Positions 25,330 through 37,800 of a stretch of DNA of 64,000 bases are shown one piece after another. Position numbers and translations under genes: made by a program. This DNA is from Pipra filicauda. Lineage: Eukaryota; Chordata; Aves; Passeriformes; Pipridae. The stretch spans positions 513,224 to 577,223 of the forward strand of contig NW_024104998.1 of the NCBI RefSeq assembly GCF_003945595.2, read 5' to 3'. Within the stretch, counting starts at the first letter, position 1, and each line of letters opens with the position of its first letter. The notes beneath the pieces are model-generated. The model searched no databases. It saw nothing but the letters and a program-made list of their open reading frames with translations, and was not told the origin of the DNA.

Positions 25330-28300
25330 TCTCAGGAAACTCCAACCTAACATCAGTGTGGTAAGGAACACAAGCTAAATAAACCACCTACTTGATTTTT
25401 CCTCCGTGTTTTGTGAGAAGCAAGGAGCAATTTGTTTAGAAGTATTTCAAATAGATATGCAGAGATGAATAACTATATATGGAACAAATATATGTATAAC
25501 TATATATCAAATAGCTAGATAGGGAACACAGCACAATACAGAAAAACTTTATTAGAACATGGTCCAGAGACTATAGCTCTTCCTATGGCCATTGTAGAAA
25601 GGAGTATCCTAAGGATCTTGTCAATATAGCATAACAATTCTCAACCTTCTTTTTAAGACTTTTTTTTCATCATAATTTAAGTCCTTCTGCCAACAGGTGA
25701 ATATGGTCACAGTCTCTAGCCAGCACCAATCCTCTAAATTTCAAACTCTCACTTTTCAGCTTTCATAAAGTGCAACTATTTGTCCTCTTCTCACATCCTC
25801 AAATCCCTGGACTCCCTAACTACCCTGATGACTTTTTAACTGACCCAGGTACACTGAATCAGAGCAAATGAAGCACCTTTCCTTAAGAGGAACTTCTATG
25901 AGAAAATTGGGAGACGGGGCAGAAAAATGTCAGGAATGGCACATGTATGAGAAACAGAGGTCAGAAGGGATTTTTGAAGTCTGACCTCATCTCTGAGGAT
26001 GCATGCACCAAACTGAGAACAATGCAATTCCGTTGGGATACCCTGAACAGGCCACGAAAATGAGAGCATCCGCATCCCTGGAGCCAGCAGCAGAGGCATC
26101 AGGGACAGGACTGTGTATGAGGAAAGCTTGAAAGCTTTCATTTTCAGCTTTTTGCTTTGGACTTTACTAGCTGAGGACATGCGCAGAACAGTGCTTATCC
26201 TTATGCCAAAGTGACAAATGTGGCAGCACAAAACAAAAATCTGGCAAGTACAGAGCTTCTTGTCTGCCCGATTTACTTCTCATTGCTGCCTTTCTCTGTG
26301 TGAAACAGCAGAACAAACAAACAAGAAAATAGGAGCCTAAATGTTTGAAAAGACATTTGCCACAGCAGAATTGAACATAAAGGATAGCAGGCAGTTTTCC
26401 TATTCTGAAAAAAAAGAAACACTTCTTAAACAAAGACACAGTTAAACAAAGAATCCAGTTACTACTTACATCAGACAATTAGAAGCTGGACCTTGCTCAA
26501 GACAAAATAGCTATTCATTTTAGTTAGTTTATTAGGGAATTGACATTAATGAGATTAAGAAAAGCTTTGGTTTACATGCAGATTACATAGCTGATGCAAG
26601 ATTTATACCTTACTGTTTTTTAAAACTCTCAGTTTAGAAAAGGACTATATTTTAAAAAAATGTTGCATTACTGGATAATTTACAATTTATTCCTTGCTAT
26701 AGCAAAAAGTTGTTAGACTTGGTTTGGACTTGATTGTAATTTCACATAGTCACTTGACTTTTTTTACAGTTTTTGTGGTTTATACTCCTTTCTCATTGTT
26801 GTCTGCTTGTCCTGCAGACAAGACACTAGACTAAGCTGCTATGTCATTCCATTCTTGTGTACATAACAAGATGATAAAACTTAGGTAAAAAGGTTGAAAA
26901 AAACTCCGCTTTGTTTCCTGTAGGTCCTGATCAGTGAAGGATATTGCTTTGACTTTGAGGGACTGTCACTGTTAAGCTATGCATAGTTAAAATTTACTGA
27001 CTAACATTAGATTTTAGCTATGGGTTTCTAGAATCAAATTTTGGGTGGCTACATGACACTGAACAGACTTCTTAACTTTTCAAAGAAAAGATTATTAGCA
27101 TTATTTATTTGCATTAAGACTCACACAAATTAGTATTTTAATCATCTCACTGTGCATCATTCTAGAAAAAAGGTGATATGTGGGAAAATAAGTGTACTAG
27201 TATGATAATAATTAAATCAGAATATTTCCCCTCTTGAGCCACTTTTCTAATCCCTTCTGTTTCTGCTCTTTTCTGACAGTTATGGTTTGCATATTATTTT
27301 TTTCCTTACTGATGGTGTGCACTGATGGTATTAAATAATGGTGTTTACTTCTGAAAAGTTATTTCAGTGCAATCTGAAATCATGGCAACAAAATCTGGTT
27401 CTAGACACACTTGTGTTACCTTTCTGAGAGAGCTAAGACATTAGGAAAGGGTCATGATAACAAAGGACCACCTGTATTGAGAATCTGAAGGGAAACAGTG
27501 AAATATAATGCTATCATCATAAATAGCATACTCTAATCAGTCTCTCCTTTCATGTGAATTTGAAAATCCTTCAACCCTAGTACTTGCTAAAGGCAATTAT
27601 GCAAGAACAAATCCACAGTGCTACTGGTGAAAACTGCCAGTAGATTCTGAAGTGTTTCAAACAAGGATGTATTAAATTGCCTATGCACTTGTAAATTATA
27701 ATAGCAGAGGACAGCAGGCTGATGAGAATAAACAGAAAGCTTCCCGGGCAATGCATCTAATAAAACACAATCATAAGTTAATTTTTCAGTGATGGGCTTT
27801 AGTCTGTGCTTATGCCTGAGAAAAATGCCTGTTTTCTTTTGTTTCTCAATATTCCTCAAGTATTGAGGAATGAAAAAAATTCAGAATTTTTCATGATCAT
27901 AGAAGGATTTCATTTCCACTTCTGAATATATTTCAGCAGTTAAATTCAAATCTTTGATGTTTAGGTTGACCTTTTGCCCACCTTTATCAACAAAGAATTC
28001 TACTTTACATGTGAGCAGAAGAGAATTGTATTCTATGAAATGGTCTGGTTTTACATTTTGGACACTGTGATAGCAGGCAGAAGCACGTGAACTAGCTCTG
28101 AATATTAAATTATGAGCCACAGGTTTTTTCCCCTTTAATTAACACATCTGATTAACTTTGATGAATGCTATATGTTTATTCCTGGTTCAGTGTAATGCAG
28201 CTGAAAACAAAACTTTAACTTAATACAACTATTTTTTTAACCTTGGTGCTGATATTGTATAACCTTGAAGTTGATATATATAACATAATTAATATATGTG

Positions 28301-29262
28301 TTACAGATGATGCAGCAAACACAGGTGACTTTCTTTCCTTGTAGGAATTGAGTCCTTGGAAACTTTGCAAGTACTTGTTTGTGATAAACCTAGTCTTCAT
28401 ATGTGCTATCTTACTAATTATAAGTAATAATTAGAAAGTATTACTAGTATTTTCATTAAAACCTTGCTTCTCTCTAAAGCCAGACAAATGTCCTGGAATG
28501 AATAAGCTACACCATGACCACATGTGTGAGTTAGGTCATGACATTTAGTTCTCCTTGACAGACTCATGTTAAAGTACTGATGATTCTACCTGTCTTATGT
28601 TCAGGCTGGTAACACCACTTCAAACTTTAGCTTACTTTAGCTTCAGATGAAAGCTCATTATTCTGGTTATTTTTTCCCAACTTGACCTTCTCAATCTGAG
28701 AAGGTGAGATCTGATTGGATTTTAACCTATTACAGTGCTGCCATGGAATAGAAAGGGTTTTTTCCGCTTCCTGTTCTTAATCACAATATTCCATGTTAGA
28801 CAACATTCAGAATAAACTTCTTTTAAGTTTATGACTAAATTCAAAAACAGATTTTAAAGAAAGGAATGTTGATACCTCTACTTTAAAAGCAATGCAGACA
28901 TTCAGATCCAGTGATAGATCATTAACAGTCATTGCAGTTTAGCTAAAAACCACAGGGATCAACAAAGTCAGTAGATGCCCAAGGCTTCCAGAACCCACAA
29001 AGTTCTGCTTCTGCACACACCCAAATATCTGAGTTATGACAGTGCTGAGCAGCCAAGAGAAAGATCTAAAATGATATTTATCAACTTGAAATCCTGAATC
29101 ATTTACTGAAAATATATTGAATGCCAAATTACTATGAAATATGTTTCTTTTATGAATGAAGACACTGTATATAGGATGTATGTAAGGTATTGAAGTGCAC
29201 GAAAGACAATAAATGAAACGAGTATTTAAAAATTTGTTGAGCATATCTCAAAGAAGGTATGT
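25330..29262. other. Gene-free A+T-rich DNA
   Basis: No exon or known repeat was found. A perfect 9-bp hairpin, ACCTTCTCA (28,685-28,693) and TGAGAAGGT (28,697-28,705), lies in otherwise unremarkable sequence. Open frames of 90-111 codons on the minus strand at 25,896-26,478 and 27,587-28,120 show no domain. Confidence 0.65.
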
Positions 29263-29265
29263 GCA

Positions 29266-29320
29266 TGTGTGTGTGTGTGTGTGTGTGTGTGTATGAGTGT
29301 GTATGAGTGTGTATGTGTGC
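29266..29320. repeat. (TG)n microsatellite
   Basis: A pure (TG)n tract covers 29,266-29,292, followed by an interrupted (TGTATGAG)-type continuation to about 29,320. It is a simple sequence repeat, likely polymorphic in length. A minus-strand open frame running through it as His-Thr repeats is an artefact. Confidence 0.95.
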
Positions 29321-29324
29321 TTTC

Positions 29325-29738
29325 TGCCAAAATAAAGTGATGGATTTGAAATATAACAATTTGGTACATTAGTGTGATTTTTTTGCTTTTTTCTTTGAAG
29401 ATACTCAGAAGACTAAAGAACTCTTACATTTCTTTCATCTATTAGAAGATGATAGGTACAAGACTCCTAAACTGGGATGTAGTAAAACAAACTGAAAATG
29501 AAAATAGTTTTTGTGGGAGCACAGTTCAGTCACTGACAGAGTTAAACCAAAGAGATGGTGAGGATCAGAAGAGTCATCTGCTTGTAAAACTGAGAAGGGA
29601 ATTGTGGTAGAATAAGGAAAATAACAACATTCTCGGACCATTCATTATGTTGCTTTGCTTCTTGTGTAGCTTCTATTCTTCTCTTCCCTCCCCTTGTCTT
29701 CCCTGACATAATGACCAGTTTAATCAGAGAAGTGGTAC
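29325..29738. other. Gene-free DNA
   Basis: Nothing recognisable was found between the (TG)n tract and the start of the ERVL-type LTR. Confidence 0.6.
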
Positions 29739-29739
29739 G

Positions 29740-30479
29740 ATGTAGAGAGGAAAGGAGATAGGTCCACACCCTTCATATCATGCTGCCTGCTGTTGATAAC
29801 AGTGTCTTGAGAAGTAGGAAACTGTATGGAAAGGTGTTGACAACAATGGGCTACAGTGGTGGCCTCTGAGGGAAGAGGTTGAGTCTGTCCCATGCTGATG
29901 CAAATGGATCCACCTAGCTGCAAAGAACCACCACAGGAAACAGCTGAGCCCCACTCTCATGCCTCTGGGAAAACATACTTAAGAAAGGGCAAAAATGGCA
30001 GAGAGGCAGAGAAATAAGGAGAAAAAGGGTGTGAAACAGCCCCAAGAACAGCAAAGTCATTGATAGAGGGAGAGACAGTGCTACAGACAGCAGTGCAGAT
30101 AGGACCCTGCAGCCTGTGGAGACACCACACTGGAGCAGGAGGAAGGAACACCAGACAGGATCTGTGAACTAGCTAGCCCCTTGGGAATGAGGGAGTGAAG
30201 TTGAGCCTGTGAAGAGGGGTTGGAGTGGAAGGAAGGTGGTTTTTAATTTGTGCCCTGATTTCTCACCATCCAGATCTATTTTAGTTGATAATAAATTAAA
30301 TTCATTTTCCCCCAGCTGAGTCTGTTTTGCCCATGGTGGTAGTTGGTACATGATCTCTCTGACTTTATCTTAACCATGAGCTTTTTATCTTATTTTCTTC
30401 ACTGACCTACGGGGGAGGAGGGGCAGTGGGAGAGCACCTCGGTGGGTGTTTGGCCATTAGCCAGTGCTAACCCACCTTA
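29740..30479 (+). mobile_element. Old ERVL-type LTR (3' portion clear, 5' limit uncertain)
   Basis: The 3' part is the diagnostic piece. A polyadenylation signal AATAAA lies at 30,290-30,295. It is followed by the R/U5-like text GAGTCTGTTTTGCCCATGG (30,318-30,336), then ATGAGCTTTTTATCTTATTTT, a G-rich GGGGGAGGAGGGGCAGTGGG block, and a terminus near GCTAACCCACCTTA (about 30,466-30,479). This order is that of avian ERVL LTRs, which end in a 'CCACA/CGACA' type terminus; here the final CA appears mutated. Upstream sequence back to about 29,740 is moderately G+C-rich and probably U3. No target-site duplication was found and no internal viral genes are present. Confidence 0.6.
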
Positions 30480-30484
30480 GAGAT

Positions 30485-31788
30485 ACGAGTGTACACCCAC
30501 TGAGGCAGGTGAGGACATCAGAGGACATTATGCTCTTGGTTGAAAACAAGGCTGTAAAATGGAAAGTTAACTGCAGCATATTAAACTGAAGACATTAAAA
30601 TGAATGAATTTAGCAAAATGCTTTTGGCTGGATTTGGTCGACTCAGCACACAAACACTCTGTAGAAAATTTGAAGCCCTGCAAAAAATATATGTATCTGT
30701 AAAGGTAAATTCAGAATTTACCCAGATTTAGTCTTCTACATTCCACCTACATGTCACCTAAATAGTGAGCTGAATGGATGTCCTCCAACACTGCACAGTC
30801 TCTACTGCCCTGAAAAAGTTGATTAAAAGCATCCTGTGCTGTGGCAAGCAGGGCAGAGGATGTGCAGGAGGGGCTGGAGCTCCTCGGTGTTCTCAGGCAC
30901 ACACAGGTCCCCACTGCCAAGCTTCCTGTAGGTCACAGCTTTGACTGCTGCTGTCCCCTGCCCTCTCCCTCCTGCACTGCTGGTATGGTAGCTCTGCTGC
31001 CTATACTACAGTGTCTGTTGCACAGATGAGTGGCACAAGGCAGTGAAATTATTTGTAAATATGTTTTATTCTTCTCTAACTAAATCACTAACCTGTTTTT
31101 CTCCAGAATAGACTGGAACTAACATCATGATTTTGTGCTATAAGAAACCTGGCAAGTGCCAGGCATTTTATTGTTCATCCCATGCCTTGCTTTCTTGGGT
31201 AAAAGAACTGGGAATGCTTCCCTGCAGACCTGATGCATCTGACAATAAAAAAAAGTCTTTCCTGTCTTTCCCTCCCTCCCAGAGAGAGATCACTTCATGT
31301 TCAGTAATGCCTTGCTATTACAAATACTAATTGATATAAACTAGGTTCTGTAATTAAAATAGAAATTTGAAAAGTAATGTCCTGAGTGTTTTTTTTTTTG
31401 TGTGTTTTTTTTTGTGGTTTTTTTTTTTTTTTAGTTTAAAAGAAATAGCTTAGATAACTGGAGAAGAAGTAAAAAAAAGGTTAGCCTTATCCTGCTGTTT
31501 AAGTGATTCTTGAGTACTGACTGCAGGCCTCTGTCTATTAAATTATAGTTTGAAATTTAAAATCTGTACGAAGTGACATTTCTATTATAACTACACACGT
31601 AGTGAAAAGATGCAGTAAAGCTTTGTTCACTCCACCTTTGTACTCTTAAGTGAAAGCATCTTATCCCTAATACTGACATTCGGTGTGGGTGGTGTAATTC
31701 TACTCAAGACTCTTTGAGGACTCCAAAGGTAGAAATGGCACCTTTGACATCATAGTCTTGCATTTCTGAACTACTAATGAATGGCTGA
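30485..31788. other. Gene-free DNA between two LTRs
   Basis: No coding exon was supported. A G+C-richer patch lies at about 30,840-30,990. A T-rich tract interrupted by G lies at 31,388-31,432 and could be a reversed poly(A) tail, but no retrocopy is recognisable next to it. Confidence 0.6.
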
Positions 31789-31793
31789 ACCTA

Positions 31794-32378
31794 TGTCTTA
31801 GTTTTGATTTGGCTGCCCACCAAGTCCCCAGGACCCAGTGAAAAGGCTCCTTCCCCCCACCCCTTCTCTGGCAAAGAGTGAGAGGAAAAAAACTATGAAA
31901 AACCTGAAATAGCAGAACTATAGCAAAATATATATATTTACATGTATCACAGTTATATACAGTTACAATACTATGTACATATAAAAGAGAACCCCAAACA
32001 CCGCCCAAAGGGAAAAGGGAAAAAGGGACAAAAACTAAAAGAACCAAAACAGGTATACACAATCAATAAAGAACTAGTAAAAGAAAATCTTAATACTCCC
32101 CTTGAGAAAGCAGAATTGCACCAAACGCCACCACCCCCCTCTGCCTCCTGGATCAGCAGAAACAACAGGCCCCATAGGCCCAACCAGGCCTCAGCTCCCC
32201 CACACGAGTGAGATCGGCCGCGGGAATCTGCTGTCTCCAAATCTTGCCAGAAGAGAAGAGAGACTCAATCTCTCCTCCCCTCATGTATATATATATATAC
32301 GTAAAGGAGTAGGATGGAATACTTCCTTGGTTCTGACTTGGTTGCCAGGAAGGAAGGCCTAGACTCAAAACCACTACA
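31794..32378 (-). mobile_element. Solo ERVL-type LTR with 5-bp target-site duplication
   Basis: The 585-bp element begins TGTCTTAGTTTTGATT and ends CTCAAAACCACTACA on this strand, so it has TG...CA termini. Its ends form an imperfect inverted repeat (TGTCTTAGTTTTGA against TGTAGTGGTTTTGA). It is flanked by the direct repeat ACCTA at 31,789-31,793 and 32,379-32,383, a 5-bp duplication as expected for ERVL. The minus strand is judged to be sense because that reading starts TGTAGTGGTTTTGAG and ends AACTAAGACA like other avian ERVL LTRs. There is no internal viral region, so it is a solo LTR left by recombination. Open frames of 86-120 codons inside it are LTR sequence, not genes. A (TA)n tract lies at 32,286-32,299. 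Confidence 0.85.
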
Positions 32379-32383
32379 ACCTA

Positions 32384-33570
32384 CTTCAAAGATGCTAACT
32401 ATGTATTAAAGCACTGAGGTCAATTTCATCTGTATCAGTCTGAAAAGCGTTTTGGCTCTGAAATCATTATGAGGTTGGCAGAAGGTACCGGACTGACAGC
32501 TTCTGATATGAGCAGAAATGAACTTCCATCTGACTAGTCATCATTGAAGAGAGACTGAAAGCACCTTGCTGATTAAATATAACTTAGTAATGATTTTACC
32601 AGCCAGTGCTTATTCTAGCAAATATGGTCACTCCTGTTGTGTTTTCATTTTAAGTAGGAAAATCATAACCACTTGCTGTTGCATACGGACTTGGATATGG
32701 CTTCTAGTCTGGAGGAAGAACACAAAAGGTCTTATTCTGATAAAAGGGGTCGTAGTATTCTTTCTGGGCAGTGACAAAGAGAACAGGAGTCAGCTCCACT
32801 TCTGGAGCAGCAGGCACCTCCAGCCAGAAATACACTCTTGAAGGAGCGTCCATATATTGCATGTGAACACACTACTTCAAGTAAAAAAACCACTGGTATA
32901 ATCACAAACACAATTGGATGTTTAGCACAGAATATCAGACGCCTTATTTTGCTGCTTGACTAAGACTTTTAAAACCTGATGTTGTCACTCATTTTCCATT
33001 CTTCAGCTTGATCAGAGCTGAAGCACATGAACCACGAGTTTTTTACACAGCAATGTGTAAGCAAATTCAGAAATGCTATTTTCACCTGTTATGTAACCAC
33101 TTCCTTCTGAGAAGCAGATTCTTGCATCAGTCTACACTCTCTGTAGTATGACTGATGAAGTACTAACATCCTGAATCATAATGGCTGGAAGCAACTGAAC
33201 AAATTTCTCTTGGGAGAGGCAGTCTATCCAAAAGTCAAACCTGGAGAAATAGTTTAATTCTAGTTGTCCTGATAGCTGATCAGATTATAGTTTAATCATG
33301 AAAAATGAGTATTTCTAGTTTGGAAAACTGAAAGGTATCAAAGTTGCTTGTTTCATCTCACATACAAAGACCATATTTGTGTGCAGCTTTACCAAAAATA
33401 CTATTTATTTGAGTAATTTTTCGTTGTGGAGAAAATGCATTTTCAATTGAAACAAAAGCTGGTAATATATGAAACTTTATTCTTCAACTGGAAAACAAGT
33501 ATCTGCATATTAATTTTCTAATCTGTATATATCATATGCCCACAAAGATCTTGTGAGGTGACTTTGATTT
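32384..33570. other. Gene-free A+T-rich DNA
   Basis: Nothing recognisable was found. The stretch separates the solo LTR from the CR1 copy starting at 33,571. Confidence 0.6.
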
Positions 33571-34880
33571 CATAGAACATAGATTCACAGAATGGTTAAG
33601 TTTGGAAAAGACTCCCAAGATCATTGAGTCCAACCTTTGATTAAACACCACCATATCAACTATACCATAGCACTCAGTGCCATGTTGAGTAATTTCTTGA
33701 ATACTTTCAGGGATGGTGACTACACCACCTCCCTGGGCAGTCTGTTCCAATGCCTGACAACCCTTTCCATGAAGAAATTCTTCCTGATGTCCAAGCATAA
33801 CTACCCCTGGCACAACTTGAGGTCAGTTCCTCTTATCCTATTGTTTGTTGCCTGAGAGAGGAGACCAACCCTCACTTGACTACAGCCTCCTTTCAGGCAG
33901 TTGTAAACAGTGATGAGGTCTCCCCTGAGCCTCCCTTTCTCCAGGCTAAACAACCCCAGCTCCCTCAGCCTCTCCTGATAGGATTTGTTTTCTAGACACT
34001 TCATCACCTCCATTGTTGCCCTTCTCTGGACACGCTCCAGCATCTCAATGTTTTTCTTGAAGTCAGGGGCCCAGACCTGGTCACAGGATTTGAGGTGTGG
34101 CCTCACCAGTGCCCAGGACAGGGGGATGATCATTGCCCTGATCTTCCTGGCCACACTATGGCTGATAAAAGCCAGAACTTCATTGGCCTTCTTGGCCACC
34201 TGGGCACACTGCTGGCTCATGTTCAGCTGCTGTTGACCAGCACACCCAGGTCTTTTCCTCCAGGCAGCTTTCCAGCCACTCTGCCACCAGCCTCTGATGC
34301 TGCATGAAGGTGTTGTGATCCAAGGATATAACCCAGTACCTGGCCTTGTTGAAAGTCATAACACTGGCCTAAGCCCATCAATCCAGCCTGTCCAGATCCT
34401 TTTGTAAAGACTTCCTACCCTCCAGCAGATCAACACTTCTGCAAACAAGGCTGGGCCCAACACTGAACACTGGGGAACCCCACCAATGACCAGCCACCAA
34501 CTGGATGCAGCCCCGTTCACCACCACTTTCTGGGCCTGGCCATCAGCCAGTTCCTAACCCAGCACAGAGTGCCCTTGTCCAAGCCGTGGGCTGCCAGCTT
34601 TTTCAGGAGAACACCCTGGGACATGGTATCAAAGGCGTTATTGAAGTCCAAGTAGACCACATCCACAGCATTCCCCTCATCCTTTAGGTGGGTCACTTTA
34701 TCATAGATAGAGATCGGGTCAGTCAGGCAGGACCTGCCCTTCCTAAACCTGTGCTGGCTGGGCCTGATCCCCTGTTTGTCCTGTATGTGCCATGTGATCA
34801 CACTCAAGATAATCTGTTTCATAACCTTCCCAGGCACTGAGCCCCTGACAGGCCTGTAGTTCCCTGGATCCTTTTTTTTA
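33571..34880 (-). mobile_element. CR1 LINE copy, 5'-truncated, RT catalytic segment deleted
   Basis: Minus orientation. The 3' end lies at 33,571 with octamer-like repeats (CATAGAAC, ATAGATTC, ACAGAATGG). Reading leftwards, the ORF2 C-terminal region is at 34,220-33,801 (AQVAKKAN, RPHLKSCDQVWAP, LERVQRRAT, LRELGLFSLEKGRLRGDL). RT fingers and palm motif A are at about 34,880-34,517 (DPGNYRPV, HRFRKGRSCLTD, VVYLDFNNAFDT, VRNWL). Near 34,437-34,450 the reading passes from GPSL, just after the PQGS-type motif region, straight to SVDLLEGRKSLQKDL. The part that should hold the catalytic FADD is therefore absent. Stops and frame changes occur between 34,517 and 34,220. The endonuclease is missing. 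It is a dead copy. Confidence 0.9.
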
Positions 34881-34884
34881 GGTG

Positions 34885-37800
34885 ACTTAAGTTGCTTTTG
34901 AATTGACTGTCTCTTTCCATTGACTCCAAAGACAACCAATCATAAGGCATACAAAGCTAATTGGAACAAGCACACAATCATATCCCATTAATTTATCCCC
35001 ATTTTTTCAGTTGCTTAACTGAGGAAAAGAAGAAATGCTTCCATACCTGTTAGCTTCTCCTAAGACGTATCAATCATCATGGTTCAGAGGATTCGTGTGC
35101 AGAAATTTTGTGATTTCAATTTTCTTTCATAGTATCAAGAATTAAAATGACCTTTAGATATAGTTAAATTCCCATAGATATGTTTAGATAATTTTCTAAA
35201 AGCTTTTTGACCAAATATTTAGATGGTGTGACAGACTGGCTTTTAATGCTGAATACTTTATAAGTGCTTCTGCACTTTTAAAGATCTTTATTAAAATATG
35301 TCTTTAACCAAATTCTCTGATTTAAAAAAAATATGTAACTGAAATACTTTCTTTTTTTCTTCTGACAGTTATTTTTCTAGGGGGGCACAAGGCTGAAAAA
35401 ATCTCTGACAGGAGCTGTACTTTCTTTGTTGAGGTAATCCTAACAGATTAATTTATTTGGCCATGAAGGTTGTTCTTTTTATAAGACTCTGAAAGCATAA
35501 GCAGAGCAGAGAATGCTTGAAAGAGCCTGAAATTTGATTTACATTTTTAGAACAAAGAAACAAATGAAAATGTGACTATTGTCTTTATCTTCAGTGTTAT
35601 TGTATGTAGTATCCTTCTATAATCTTCTCTTGTAATGATACTTAATAGCTGCCTTTGAGATATTAATGGAAATTGTCACAGGCAAGAGAGATATTACTGC
35701 ATCTAATGAAGCAAAGGAGGACTGAAAGGAAAAAAGAACAATAAGTGAAATCTGAACAAATAAAAGAATTTAGCTTATTTCTGAAATTTAACCCTTTACA
35801 TGGTTAATTGTCATAAAATCTAAGTGAATGTAGTTACTACTCAACATATTAGTACACTTCATGAAAACTTACAGAGCAGTTACAGAACATAGATTTGGAT
35901 GTAAGAATTTAAGTGTATATGATTATAACAATACCACTAGAAAATATGTCCAATTTTTCATACACTATACTAAGTGAATTCCTGTTGACTGGAAATTATG
36001 TTTGCTTCAAGTAATTCATAACTAGGAGGATAAATAAAAACATTTTATAAGCAAAAATATTATCTGGGTAGAAAATACAACTCTTCAAGTGTCAATATAT
36101 AAATATGGGCATTAAACATATTTCCCACTATCTCTCCACCCATCTGAAGTCTAGAAACATTACTATTGCATGTCAAGCATTTGCCCTGGTCAGCTAAACA
36201 AGAAGCGTACAAGAGGAAGCTATAAAACATAAATTAATATCCTAACAAATGTATTAGCATTTTGTAGCAAATTTTCAATTATGTTCATATTTTGATAATG
36301 GAATGTTCAGTGAAAGACAAACAGAAAATACCACCCAAATAGAAGCTATGTGACTTGACAACAGTTTGCTCAGTATTTGTTTGTCTGACACAGAGAAAGA
36401 CAAAGTTTTAAAAAATTAACTGTTCAGTTTTTGTTAGAATGTATTTTATTTAAACTACATTTTTAAATAAACTTGAATAAATTAAGTTAAAAAAATAAAT
36501 AAATAAAAATTACATTAAATCCACATTAAGCTCTAAATTTCTTGCAATTGACTTGAATAATTTCAGTTAATGGAAAAATACATTGAATATGTTGAATAGC
36601 CTACATTTGGCCATAGTTTTGGAGAAAGTTAGATCATGGAATTGATAACAGTTATTGATTTAATCCCTGAGAAAGCATTTGTTGAAATGATTAATCTGAA
36701 AACAATTGTCATTTCTGCAGAGAAAAATAATTCTTTTTACTATATTCAGCGTATGCAATTAAATAGTTCAGGATTGTATGGAAGGCCAAAAAAAGAATCA
36801 AAACCCATAAACCAAGGAAAGCTGGTTTTTTTTGGTTGGTTGATTGGTTGGTTTTGGGGTTTTTTGTTTGGGTTTTTTTTTTTTTTTAATCTGTGAAATG
36901 GCTATGGAACAATGAGATTTACTATATCTATTACTTGAAATTACACTGATTAGAAAAATTAGGTGGAACTTCATTAAAACTTGTTCCTTTGTTTTATATC
37001 CAAACAGAAAAACATGCCTGCAAAACCAAGAATCTGATGTCTGTGATGTGTATGTAATGTTATTTTATACATCTAAAAATGTCAGAAAAGATGATGTTTG
37101 TGTATTTTAATTGAATTATAATTTTCATCCAGCTGGAATTTTAACATATAAGAAATCATTACTTAACCACTTTAAAAAGATTATCATATGCCTTTCTGAC
37201 AAGAAAAATGAAATTACTTAATATTATTTATGGAATTTACTGCCTGTTCAGATGCATATATTTAAACATAATATATCCATCTATAGTTAAAGGAATGCCA
37301 AACTTTTTGTGAAGGCTATGATTATGAGACTTATCAGCTGATAACATCAAGCAATAGAAATAAATCCAAAGAACAAAGGGTCTGATATCACGCAATAAAC
37401 AGCTATATATGCCTGCTGCTGCCACATTTATACATATGAACATAAAAGCAACTTTCAGAAGCAAATGAGAATGCAATTGGTTAGGCATGATCAGGAAGAA
37501 CAAAAGATTAAGAAAATAAAGCAAGATGAGAAAGACTAAAACAATATAAGTTTCTAGATTCTCAGATTATTTATTCAAAATACTCATATTAAAATTATTG
37601 GCTAAAGTCACTCTGGTTTAAATATACAGTCAGCAATGCAACCACTGGAATACTTCTGCACCTAGATCTAGGATTGAAATGGTTAAAATAACACTTTTTC
37701 CAGGATATTCACTTTTTGATAGGTTCTCAGACAAAAGCACAGAGTTTGGCCAATCATATGCAGTGCTCTTAGAAAAATTGTGCCATATGTTGCTATACAG

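Noticed and set aside
26167..26478. 103-codon minus-strand frame with Phe/Cys-rich stretches.
   Set aside because: The hydrophobic look comes from A-rich sequence on the plus strand; there is no gene context.
31388..31432. Poly(T)-rich tract as a reversed retrocopy tail.
   Set aside because: It is interrupted by G and GTG and no coding or 3' UTR sequence is recognisable beside it, so it is treated as simple sequence.
31700..32374. Several open frames of 73-120 codons on both strands.
   Set aside because: All lie in or overlap the solo ERVL-type LTR (31,794-32,378), which explains the composition.
33801..34939. Two minus-strand frames of about 140 codons taken as a possible host gene.
   Set aside because: Their protein text is CR1 ORF2 (RT fingers/palm and C-terminus) with an internal deletion, so they belong to the mobile element.
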